Under the pieces are notes generated by a model. It was not told the origin of the DNA and made no database searches. It worked only from the letters and a program-made list of their open reading frames with translations. Positions 1 through 7,110 of a DNA stretch of 31,155 nucleotides are shown piece by piece. The translations under genes were made by a program, and so were the position numbers. Source of the stretch: an uncultured Collinsella sp. (GTDB lineage: Bacteria > Actinomycetota > Coriobacteriia > Coriobacteriales > Coriobacteriaceae); contig UROO01000013.1 in assembly GCA_900549555.1 (NCBI GenBank), positions 1 through 31,155 on the forward strand, in the 5' to 3' direction. How positions within the stretch are numbered: position 1 is the stretch's first letter; every line of letters starts with the position of its first letter.

Positions 1-150
1 ACCTTGGGCAGCGGCGACTTCGAGAGCGATTTCCTTCCGCTTGGCTACGACGGCGAGACCATTTTGAATCTTGAATTCGATAACGGCGATAAGTCTGCTA
101 CGTATCGTTTTGAGGTCGGTTCGGGCGACATGTCGTTTGATCCGGAGTGA
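1..150 (+). CDS. 3' end of an unidentified protein gene
   Basis: An open frame runs from the first base of the window to a TGA at 148-150, giving the last 49 residues of a protein whose start lies outside. The visible part is acidic and rich in Gly, Asp, Phe and Thr (ending GSGDMSFDPE), with no membrane segment, which would suit a beta-rich extracellular or substrate-binding domain. It has no motif I recognise, so no function is given. The frame is believed because it is open through the window edge, has codon use like its neighbours, and is followed within 50 bp by a terminator hairpin. Confidence 0.55.
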   Translation, partial: TLGSGDFESDFLPLGYDGETILNLEFDNGDKSATYRFEVGSGDMSFDPE

Positions 151-197
151 CATGCGGTTTTCGGAGATCGGTACATATAGGCATGCTCTTTGATGGA

Positions 198-230
198 GGC
201 GCCGGAGCCGTGACGGGCTTCGGCGCCTTT
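198..230 (+). terminator. Rho-independent terminator of the upstream gene
   Basis: A 12-bp stem (198-209 with 216-227, one G-U pair) with a 6-nt loop is followed by TTT and a T-rich stretch. It closes the gene ending at 150 and separates it from elp3. Confidence 0.75.
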
Positions 231-235
231 GCCTT

Positions 236-241
236 TACAAT
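236..241 (+). promoter_or_regulatory. -10 element TACAAT placed for a leaderless elp3 transcript
   Basis: TACAAT at 236-241 matches the consensus at five of six positions. Its end is 6 nt from the ATG at 248, so transcription would begin at or next to the start codon. The only purine-rich tract (GGGGA) lies about one base before the ATG, too close to act as a ribosome binding site. No good -35 is visible, because that region lies inside the preceding terminator. Confidence 0.4.
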
Positions 242-247
242 GGGGAC

Positions 248-2155
248 ATGGAACAGATTATCTTGAACATACTCGATGCCCTGCGTCGCGGCGAGACCGT
301 GGACGACAAGGCGCTCGTCAAACTGATACATGCCGAGGCGCGCCGCGAGGGTGCCGACAAGCGTGATCTGGCCAAGCGCCGTCTGCTGCCGTTCTACCAG
401 CGGGTAAAACGTGAGGAGCCGGCTCGTTGGACAGCGTGGAATGTCGATGCCGAGCTGGAGCGTCAACTGCTGCAGGTGCTGCGTATGAAGCCGCGCCGAA
501 CGGCCTCGGGCGTGGCGACCATTACCGTCATTACCAAGCCCTGGCCGTGCTCGGGCGATTGCCTGTTTTGCCCCAACGATCTGCGCATGCCCAAAAGTTA
601 TCTGCACGCCGAGCCGGCGTGCGCCCGTGCAGAGCAAAATTGCTTTGACCCGTATCTGCAGGTGAGCGCTCGTCTGACCGCGCTTTCGCAGATGGGGCAT
701 GCGACCGACAAGATAGAGCTCATCGTGCTCGGCGGTACCTGGAGCGACTATCCGCAAGGGTATCAGACGTGGTTTATGTCGGAGCTCTTCCGCGCGCTCA
801 ATGACGATGCCGTGGCTGGTGTGGCGGCTAACCCCATGTTGGCGCGTCCGGGCATCAGTCGTGCCGAGGCGGGGCGTCTGCTCGATGACGCTCCCGCCGA
901 TGCCCTGCCGCCTGTGGTAGCAGAGCGCCGCGCGCGCTATCGGGCCGCCGGCATTGCGACAGACGAGGTCGAGCTTGCTGCCGGCGTTGCCGACGAGCAG
1001 GGGCGTGTGGATGCTGCCGTGGGCGGCTATAACCGCGCAGTGCGTCGTCTGTACGGCCCCGGTACGCCATGGGGCGAGGCTGCCGAGTGGCAGACGGCAA
1101 CGATGGAGGAGCTTGAGCGTCAGCAGCGCATCAACGAGACGGCGAAGCATCGCGTGGTGGGGCTCGTTATCGAGACGCGCCCCGATGCCGTAACGCCGCA
1201 GACCCTCACGCTTATCCGCCGCCTGGGCTGCACCAAGATTCAGATGGGCATCCAGAGCCTCGACCAGCACCTGCTCGATATCAACGAGCGTCGCATTTCG
1301 GTGGCGCAGATCGAGCGGGCGTTTTCGCTTGCGCGCCTGTTTGGCTTTAAGATCCATGCGCATTTTATGCTCAACTTGCTGGGCGCCACGCCCGAGGGGG
1401 ACAAGCGCGACTACGAGCGCTTTATGACCGAGGGGGCCTTTATGCCCGACGAGGTCAAGGTCTACCCGTGTGCGCTCATCGAGGGCTCGCGTCTGGTGGG
1501 TTGCTATGAACGTGGCGAGTGGCGTCCCTATACCGAGGAAGAGCTGCTCGATGTGTTAGCCGACGACATCGTGGTGACGCCGGCGTTCTGCCGCATCAGT
1601 CGCATGATCCGCGACTTTAGTTCCGACGACATCATGGTGGGCAACAAGAAACCCAACCTGCGCCAGCTCGTTGAGAACCGCCTGGCTGCTCGGGGGAAAG
1701 GCGCGACGGTGCGCGAGATTCGCTATCGCGAGATTAGCACGGCGGGCGCCGACTTGCATGAGCTGACCCTTGACGAGGAAGTGGCGTACGAGACGCCGGT
1801 GACGCGCGAGCGTTTTTTGCAGTGGATGACGCCGCAGGGCAAAATCGCGGGCTTTTTGCGGTTGTCGCTGCCCGACCATTCGTTTGTTGCCGCACATGCG
1901 GACGAGTTGCCGACGACGCCGGACGAGGCGATGATTCGCGAGGTGCACGTGTATGGCATGGCGGCGCGCGTGGGCGACCAGGGCCAGGCGGCGCAGCATC
2001 ACGGGCTGGGGCGTTTGCTCGTAGAGCGTGCGTGCGAGATTGCCCGGGATGCGGGTTATGCGCGTATCAACGTGATTAGCGCGATTGGCACACGCGAGTA
2101 CTATCGCCATCTTGGATTTTATGACCATGGCCTTTATCTGCAAAAGGAGCTCTAG
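248..2155 (+). CDS. elp3: Elp3-family tRNA U34 modification enzyme (radical SAM + GNAT)
   Basis: A 635-residue protein with the two domains of Elp3, which in known members makes a carboxymethyl-type modification at the tRNA wobble uridine using S-adenosylmethionine and acetyl-CoA. The radical SAM part has the cluster motif C101-x3-C105-x2-C108, followed by FDPYLQ and IVLGGTW, and later ETRPD and KIQMGIQSLD. The C-terminal acetyltransferase part has an acetyl-CoA loop HGLGRLLVE and REYYRHLGF, typical of Elp3. It is longer than the roughly 450-550 residues usual for the family, because of an insertion at about residues 190-290 between the GGTW and ETRPD motifs. The ATG at 248 is the only sensible start, and the transcript may be leaderless. 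The next gene starts immediately after the stop codon. Bacterial Elp3 is patchily distributed. Family call is firm; the exact modification is inferred. Confidence 0.92.
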   Translation: MEQIILNILDALRRGETVDDKALVKLIHAEARREGADKRDLAKRRLLPFYQRVKREEPARWTAWNVDAELERQLLQVLRMKPRRTASGVATITVITKPWPCSGDCLFCPNDLRMPKSYLHAEPACARAEQNCFDPYLQVSARLTALSQMGHATDKIELIVLGGTWSDYPQGYQTWFMSELFRALNDDAVAGVAANPMLARPGISRAEAGRLLDDAPADALPPVVAERRARYRAAGIATDEVELAAGVADEQGRVDAAVGGYNRAVRRLYGPGTPWGEAAEWQTATMEELERQQRINETAKHRVVGLVIETRPDAVTPQTLTLIRRLGCTKIQMGIQSLDQHLLDINERRISVAQIERAFSLARLFGFKIHAHFMLNLLGATPEGDKRDYERFMTEGAFMPDEVKVYPCALIEGSRLVGCYERGEWRPYTEEELLDVLADDIVVTPAFCRISRMIRDFSSDDIMVGNKKPNLRQLVENRLAARGKGATVREIRYREISTAGADLHELTLDEEVAYETPVTRERFLQWMTPQGKIAGFLRLSLPDHSFVAAHADELPTTPDEAMIREVHVYGMAARVGDQGQAAQHHGLGRLLVERACEIARDAGYARINVISAIGTREYYRHLGFYDHGLYLQKEL

Positions 2156-3031
2156 ATGAACAAGCCGAGTGTTTCCGCTGGCGTCGTCGCTGGCGTTGCC
2201 CTGGGAGCCGCGGCGCTGGGCGCAGCTGCCGTCGCTGTTCGTGCTGCCTGCCTGCAGGTCGCGCGAACCCGCAATGGGCTGGCGCTTGTGAAACGCGTGC
2301 ACGATGAGGGCGGCGATGAGATTCGCGTGTTGGTGCAAGGCGGCGTCTACCAAAGCGCAAGCTACGTTGGCGAGCGTTGGGCGGAGCCCGTCTTTGCGTA
2401 CTATCGCGCATTTGACGATGTGTTCGAGGCCGAAGACGCAATGCGTGATGCTTACGGGCATGGTATCGACCGCATACTTATGCTGGGTGGCGGCGGGTTT
2501 GCCTATCCCAAGTTCGCACTGATGTCGCACGAGGGCTTGCGCATGGACGTTATCGAGTATGACGGAGAGATTACGCGCCTAGCGCGCCGCTGGTTCTACC
2601 TGGACGAGCTGGAGCGCGCAGTGGGCGACCGCTTGCGGGTGATTACCGCTGAGGCTCGCTCGTATCTGGGCGTGACGAGCGTGGGTCATCGTCGCTACGA
2701 CGTGGTCGTGAGCGATTGCTTTGGCGGTGCCGAGCCCGTTCGCGAGCTGGCGACGGTTGAGGCATTGCGTTTGGTGCGGGGCAGCCTAAATGTCGGTGGC
2801 GTCTACGTTGCCAATATCGTGAGTGCAAACGAGGGGAGCGATGTGACGTTCCTGCGCGACTGTGCCGCCACGGCGCTTGAGGTGTTCGACCATGCTTGGG
2901 TGGTCCCATGTGGCGATGCAGAGTTCGGCGGCGAGGAGAATTATCTGCTCATCGCCAGCGACGGCGACTACGCCTTTGCCGAAGCTGTGCCCTTCGACAC
3001 CGACTTCCTCGGTACCGCCCTCCACGACTAG
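2156..3031 (+). CDS. Membrane-anchored spermidine synthase-like (SpeE-fold) protein
   Basis: A 291-residue protein starting at the base after the elp3 stop, with AAAGGAG inside the end of elp3 as ribosome binding site, so the two are translationally coupled. Residues about 5-33 form one Ala/Gly/Val-rich membrane segment. The rest is a Rossmann-type SAM-binding domain: glycine loop ILMLGGGGFAYPK (107-119), acidic beta-2 end DVIEYD (131-136) and YDVVVSDCFGG (181-191). These match the order in polyamine aminopropyltransferases, but the usual DGG-type loop and the substrate-binding aspartate region differ. It may therefore be a SpeE-like methyltransferase and not a true spermidine synthase. Many anchored SpeE-like proteins remain uncharacterised. 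Pairing with elp3 may be only operonic. Confidence 0.75.
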   Translation: MNKPSVSAGVVAGVALGAAALGAAAVAVRAACLQVARTRNGLALVKRVHDEGGDEIRVLVQGGVYQSASYVGERWAEPVFAYYRAFDDVFEAEDAMRDAYGHGIDRILMLGGGGFAYPKFALMSHEGLRMDVIEYDGEITRLARRWFYLDELERAVGDRLRVITAEARSYLGVTSVGHRRYDVVVSDCFGGAEPVRELATVEALRLVRGSLNVGGVYVANIVSANEGSDVTFLRDCAATALEVFDHAWVVPCGDAEFGGEENYLLIASDGDYAFAEAVPFDTDFLGTALHD

Positions 3032-3188
3032 CATTGGGAGTAGTCAATTTGTGACGGGCTCTATGGTTTTGTCAATCATACGCTTCATCTATTTTCAGCA
3101 TGACGCATCTGGACGGCCGGCGCCAACGCGCCTCATCTTCGGTTGATTCCGCCGCCCGCTAGGCCAAAATTGTCATCGGAAGTATCAA

Positions 3189-4388
3189 ATGAACAAGCAA
3201 GCCACTACGCAACTGCACGTCTATTCCGCCTTTTTCGTTCTCGCGGGATTTGTTTTAAATCGGGGAGTGTTTCTACTTTTCCTTGCGGAGAAAGGAATGT
3301 CTGTCACGGAAATCGCGCTTTATCAAGCCCTGTTTAACATTGCAACGGTCGTCCTCGAGCTGCCAACAGGGCTGATAGGCGATTTCTTTGGAAAGAAGTT
3401 CTCGATTCAAGTGGGCGTGCTGCTGCTTTTCTTCCATACGGCTGGCATGCTGTTGCTCTCAGGCCCCTTTCTCGTCGCGCTTTCCCTTGTTGAGGCACTC
3501 GCCTACTCCCTTCAATCGGGATCCGAACAAGCACTTTTATATGAAATTGCCCGAAATGCCGGTCAAGGAGAGCGCTTCCTCACCATCAACGCTCGGCTGC
3601 TTGCCGCGCAATCAATCGCGACGGGAGTGGCAATCGTACTTGGATCATTCATTGCCCAAGTATCTTGGAGTGCCCTCTACGTATGCGTTTCCGTTTTCTA
3701 TCTCCTGCAGCTTTTCCTTCTGTATCCCATTGAGAGGATGGAAACGACCCATTCCAAAAACTCTGGGGAGGAAAGGTTTGACGTAGCCAAGGTCTTCAGA
3801 CGCGAAACCTGGTGCATTGGAGAATCCGCTTTTGCGGTGTTGCTTCTTCTAATCGGCACAAGCATGCTCGATGGATTCTATGGGAGTTATTACAACTTGA
3901 ATCAGTTGGTATTCGACGCATTTGATGCTCCCGTCTCCATAATAGGAATCTTTTTCGGTGCATCCTATGCAGTAAATGCGACGGCCTACATTGCAGCAGA
4001 TTTCTTCTCATCGCGTTTCGGGAAAAGAAATACCATGCTCGGCTCGATGCTAATCGAGGCCGGTCTTTTCATGATTCTTCCGTGGTTCGCTTCAAATCCG
4101 CTGTGTTTGTTTGGCCTTAGCATGGTGCTTTGTTTTCTCCCAGAAGTGGTGTACATCACTTCGGAAAACTTAATCCAAGACGCGATAGCGGACGATCTCC
4201 GCGCGACGATCCTTTCCGTCGCGTCTCTGGTAAGGGCTCTCTTTTCTGCAATGTTTTTCTCCATATTTGGATATGTGTTGGGGTTATATCCCATTCAGAT
4301 AGCGCTCGGTGTTATTGGCGCAATCGCGATAGCAATTACCGCCGTTGTTTCTTTAAAAATGGTAGGAATACATGTCTCCAAGAATTGA
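3189..4388 (+). CDS. MFS transporter, atypical composition
   Basis: A 399-residue polytopic protein with about 12 hydrophobic segments. After the second segment it has a motif-A-like loop, LPTGLIGDFFGKK (about residues 58-70), where the usual G-x3-D-R-x-G-R-R is kept only loosely. Overall it resembles MFS efflux permeases; the substrate cannot be told. The start ATG at 3189 has GGAAG at 3178-3182, 6 nt away. Base composition is clearly more A+T-rich than the genes on both sides, and codons such as AAA, TTT and ATA are frequent, which suggests recent acquisition. The 157 bp upstream (3032-3188) hold no gene; a TTGTCA at 3069-3074 is a possible -35 but no convincing -10 follows. It is convergent with the helicase gene, with no terminator hairpin between. 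Confidence 0.85.
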   Translation: MNKQATTQLHVYSAFFVLAGFVLNRGVFLLFLAEKGMSVTEIALYQALFNIATVVLELPTGLIGDFFGKKFSIQVGVLLLFFHTAGMLLLSGPFLVALSLVEALAYSLQSGSEQALLYEIARNAGQGERFLTINARLLAAQSIATGVAIVLGSFIAQVSWSALYVCVSVFYLLQLFLLYPIERMETTHSKNSGEERFDVAKVFRRETWCIGESAFAVLLLLIGTSMLDGFYGSYYNLNQLVFDAFDAPVSIIGIFFGASYAVNATAYIAADFFSSRFGKRNTMLGSMLIEAGLFMILPWFASNPLCLFGLSMVLCFLPEVVYITSENLIQDAIADDLRATILSVASLVRALFSAMFFSIFGYVLGLYPIQIALGVIGAIAIAITAVVSLKMVGIHVSKN

Positions 4389-4452
4389 TATATCGATTGA
4401 CGAGCTGCCAGAAGTTTCGAGCCTTCTTGATGGCTGCGGGTGTATGCGTTAA
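4372..4452 (+). CDS. Small ORF coupled to the MFS gene, or remnant of a decayed gene
   Basis: A 26-codon ORF with its ATG inside the last codons of the MFS gene (which ends at 4388) and AGGA at 4364-4367, 4 nt before the ATG. It is acidic in the middle (DISIDELPEVSSLLDG) and ends in a two-cysteine tail, GCGCMR. Two readings are possible. It may be a real translationally coupled peptide. Alternatively it may be the start of a frameshifted gene, because shifting frame near 4437 continues without a stop through NFESVGLNAEEHQRFIDAG (about 4454-4510) and on. I do not recognise either product. Confidence 0.3.
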   Translation: MSPRIDISIDELPEVSSLLDGCGCMR

Positions 4453-4512
4453 CTTTGAATCGGTGGGCCTTAATGCCGAGGAGCATCAGCGTTTTATCGA
4501 TGCTGGCGGAAT

Positions 4513-4549
4513 AGACTGGTTAACAAGCCCCGTGCCGAAAAGACTGGTT
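4513..4549. repeat. 9-bp direct repeat AGACTGGTT flanking the end of the helicase gene
   Basis: AGACTGGTT occurs at 4513-4521 and again at 4541-4549, 28 bp apart, the second copy touching the stop codon of the helicase gene. It lies at the boundary between the A+T-richer MFS segment and the G+C-rich helicase, so it could mark a past recombination junction. It may also be chance. Confidence 0.35.
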
Positions 4550-6994
4550 TTATGTGTGGTCGCGCCAGCTGCGGACGCGCTGCTTCATGCCCTCTATGTC
4601 GAGCACGCCTTCGGCAAAACCCTTGCGCACGAGCTCTTCGGGAACAAACTCGTCGTAGCGGTCAAAATAAGGCACCTCGCCGGGATAGACGAGCTCGATG
4701 GGATCGAAGTCCTTCTCGGCCTCGGCGGCGAGCACCTCAAAGAACGTCTCTTCGTCGGCCTTCATCTTAAACTGCATAAAGTACGGGCGCGATGGGTCGA
4801 GTCCGCGAAGGCCCAGCTCCGCGGCACATTTAATCTTGAGCATACGCTCGAGCGCCAAAAAGGCGTAGCTGCCCAGCCAGGGGAAGAGCACCCAGGTGTC
4901 GCCACCCAGGTTGATGAGCGGCTTAGTTCCCGCACCCGAAATCTCGGCGGTATGACGAGCCTGTGCAAGGCGTGCCCGTGCGTTGCCCATAAGGTACGGA
5001 TACGCGGCATGTTCATTGAGCGCCTTGCGCATGCGCTCGAGCACGTGTGTATTGATGTCGCCGGGGCAGTCGCCAAAGTATGCCGGCACACGACCTTTGA
5101 CTTGCGTGGCAAAGACGGTATGGCGCTTCCAGTCCACTTCCTCGACAATCCAGCAGTGTCCGGCGATGGCGATGCGCTCGCCAGGCGGTGGGGGATTGAC
5201 GATTGTGCCCAGCTCGGCCGACTCGCTGCGAACGGTGAACTCTTCGTTTTCCTGGAACACGGCGTAGAACTTAAAGTTGTTGATGATGCGCTCGCCCGCG
5301 AGACCCACGATGAGCCCGCCGCCTTCGGTGACCTGGATATGGTCGATCTTGATGAGGTGACGCAGCAGCACGCGATAGTCATCGGCCGAGACGCGGTGGA
5401 AATAGCTGAGCGTGAGCACGCGCTGGGCAAGCTCGGCCGGTGTGAGCTCGCCGGTGCTGGCGAGCGTCGACATGGTCTGGTGATAGAGCAGGCTGTAGGG
5501 GAGTCGATCGAGCTCGGGCGGCTCGACCCACTTTTCCTCGCGATAGAGTTGTACGAGCGCGATGCCCTGCAGGAGCTTCCACGGAATGGTCTCGGGCATC
5601 ATCGTGCGCGGCTCGGGCTCTTCCTCGCGCATGACAAACCACATCTCGGGCGGAAGGTCGCGGCGTCCCGTGCGGCCCATTCGCTGCAAAAAGGAACTGA
5701 CGGTAAACGGCGCATCGATCTGGAACGCACGCTCCAGACGGCCGATATCGATACCGAGCTCCAACGTAGAGGTGGTGACGGTTGTCTGTGCCTGCTCCTC
5801 ATCGCGCATGAGTTCCTCGGCCGTCTCGCGCAACGATGCCGAGAGGTTGCCGTGATGGATAAGGAAGCGGTCGGGCTCGTGCCGGCTCTCGCAGTAGCTA
5901 CGCAGCATGGAGCATACGGCCTCTGCCTCCTCGCGCGAGTTGGCAAAGACCAAGCACTTTCGGCCGCGCGTGTGCTCAAAGATATATCCCATACCGGGGT
6001 CGGCGTTGTCTGGTGCTGTATCGGTGGGGTTGAGTAATGCCTGTTCGGGTGCTTGGGGGATGTCGACTTCGCCCTCGGGGGCCGAGGAAGCTTGGCGGTC
6101 CTTGGGAGCGGCCTTGCCCTGTGCCCGCTCACGACGTTGACGGTGCTCCTCTTGTGTGAGCTGTCCGCTGTGACGCATGTCTTGGGCGCCGGCGGGCAGT
6201 GCCGCGGATGCCGCCGCATCGATGCGCTCGCACGCAAGCACTTCGGCCTCTTGAGGACCTGTACCCATGAATCCCCGCTGCTGCGCCTGGGGGCCCGAGT
6301 TGTAGAAGTGCTCCATGGAGATACGCCACACGCGGCGCGGTTCTTCAAAGCGGGGGATAACGCAGTCGCGCCCCGTTCCCTGTGAGAGAAAAGCGCCCGT
6401 GCGCTCGGGGTCGCCGATGGTAGCCGAAAGGCCAATGCGGCGAGGCTGCACGCCGGCCATGCGCGAGAGTCGCTCGATAAGGCAGAGCGTTTGCCCGCCA
6501 CGGTCGCCGCGCATGAGCGAGTGGACCTCATCGATGACCACGTAGCGCAGGTCGCAAAACATGCGCGGGATCGCCATGTGCTTATGGATTAAAAGCGCTT
6601 CGAGTGACTCGGGCGTAATCTGCAAGATGCCGCTCGGTTTTTTAATGAGCTTAGCCTTGTGCGACTGCGAGACATCGCCATGCCAGTGCCAGATAGGGAT
6701 ATCGGCCTCTTCGCACAGGTCGTTGAGGCGGACGAATTGGTCGTTGATGAGCGCCTTGAGGGGGCCAATGTAGAGGGCGCCCACGCTTGCGGGCGGGTTC
6801 TCCCAAAACTCGGTCAGGATGGGAAAGAAGGCTGCCTCGGTTTTGCCGGAAGCCGTGGATGCCGTCAGGAGCACATTGTCCTGCGAGTTAAAGATGGCAT
6901 CTGCCGCCGCAACCTGGATAGAGCGCAGGCTCTCCCAATCGTGGGAGTAGATGAAGTCTTGGATAAACGGGGCGTAGCGGTCAAAGGCGTTCAC
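4550..6994 (-). CDS. Lhr/BrxHI-like superfamily 2 DEAD/DEAH-box helicase
   Basis: I choose the GTG at 6994 (814 residues): AAAGGAGG at 6999-7006 lies 4 nt before it, whereas the ATG 10 codons upstream (7024) has no ribosome site. Numbering from that longer form, the helicase motifs are: Q-like RSIQ (34-37), Walker A TASTASGKT (54-62), Ia GPLKAL, Ib TPES (137-140), Walker B DEVH (165-168), SAT in LSATIGD, and, after a charged insertion at about 240-340, motif IV CLVFANS, motif V STLELGIDIG and motif VI QRMGRTGRR. The large C-terminal part and overall size suit the Lhr-type helicases found with BrxD in type 2 BREX (BrxHI). It is the last gene of the TerB/ATPase/helicase cassette and probably translocates on or unwinds nucleic acid. 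The DVEH-type box and complete motifs indicate an active ATPase. Precise substrate unknown. Confidence 0.85.
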   Translation of the reverse strand: MNAFDRYAPFIQDFIYSHDWESLRSIQVAAADAIFNSQDNVLLTASTASGKTEAAFFPILTEFWENPPASVGALYIGPLKALINDQFVRLNDLCEEADIPIWHWHGDVSQSHKAKLIKKPSGILQITPESLEALLIHKHMAIPRMFCDLRYVVIDEVHSLMRGDRGGQTLCLIERLSRMAGVQPRRIGLSATIGDPERTGAFLSQGTGRDCVIPRFEEPRRVWRISMEHFYNSGPQAQQRGFMGTGPQEAEVLACERIDAAASAALPAGAQDMRHSGQLTQEEHRQRRERAQGKAAPKDRQASSAPEGEVDIPQAPEQALLNPTDTAPDNADPGMGYIFEHTRGRKCLVFANSREEAEAVCSMLRSYCESRHEPDRFLIHHGNLSASLRETAEELMRDEEQAQTTVTTSTLELGIDIGRLERAFQIDAPFTVSSFLQRMGRTGRRDLPPEMWFVMREEEPEPRTMMPETIPWKLLQGIALVQLYREEKWVEPPELDRLPYSLLYHQTMSTLASTGELTPAELAQRVLTLSYFHRVSADDYRVLLRHLIKIDHIQVTEGGGLIVGLAGERIINNFKFYAVFQENEEFTVRSESAELGTIVNPPPPGERIAIAGHCWIVEEVDWKRHTVFATQVKGRVPAYFGDCPGDINTHVLERMRKALNEHAAYPYLMGNARARLAQARHTAEISGAGTKPLINLGGDTWVLFPWLGSYAFLALERMLKIKCAAELGLRGLDPSRPYFMQFKMKADEETFFEVLAAEAEKDFDPIELVYPGEVPYFDRYDEFVPEELVRKGFAEGVLDIEGMKQRVRSWRDHT

Positions 6995-7081
6995 GGGGCC
7001 TCCTTTCAAAAACGAATCTCTCAACGCGGTGGGCAGTGGCTTGCTGCATTACTGTCTCGACGTTTTCCCAGATAAAACCCA

Positions 7082-7106
7082 CCAAAATAAACCTGTCCCT
7101 TTTTGG
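7082..7106. repeat. A/T-rich inverted repeat between ATPase and helicase genes
   Basis: CCAAAA at 7082-7087 and TTTTGG at 7101-7106 form a 6-bp inverted repeat around AACCTGTCCC. It sits in the 116-bp gap (6995-7110) that breaks an otherwise overlapping operon. It could be a small dispersed repeat inserted in the operon or a processing hairpin; there is no U-tract typical of a terminator on the coding strand. Confidence 0.35.
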
Positions 7107-7110
7107 CAGG

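Noticed and set aside
98..1363. 421-codon open frame antisense to elp3
   Set aside because: It is a G+C-driven shadow of the Elp3 frame: no domain, Arg/His-rich composition and no ribosome site.
4130..6037. 635-codon plus-strand frame across the MFS end and the helicase
   Set aside because: Most of it is antisense to a helicase with complete motifs. Only the short stretch before 4550 might be a remnant and is described there.
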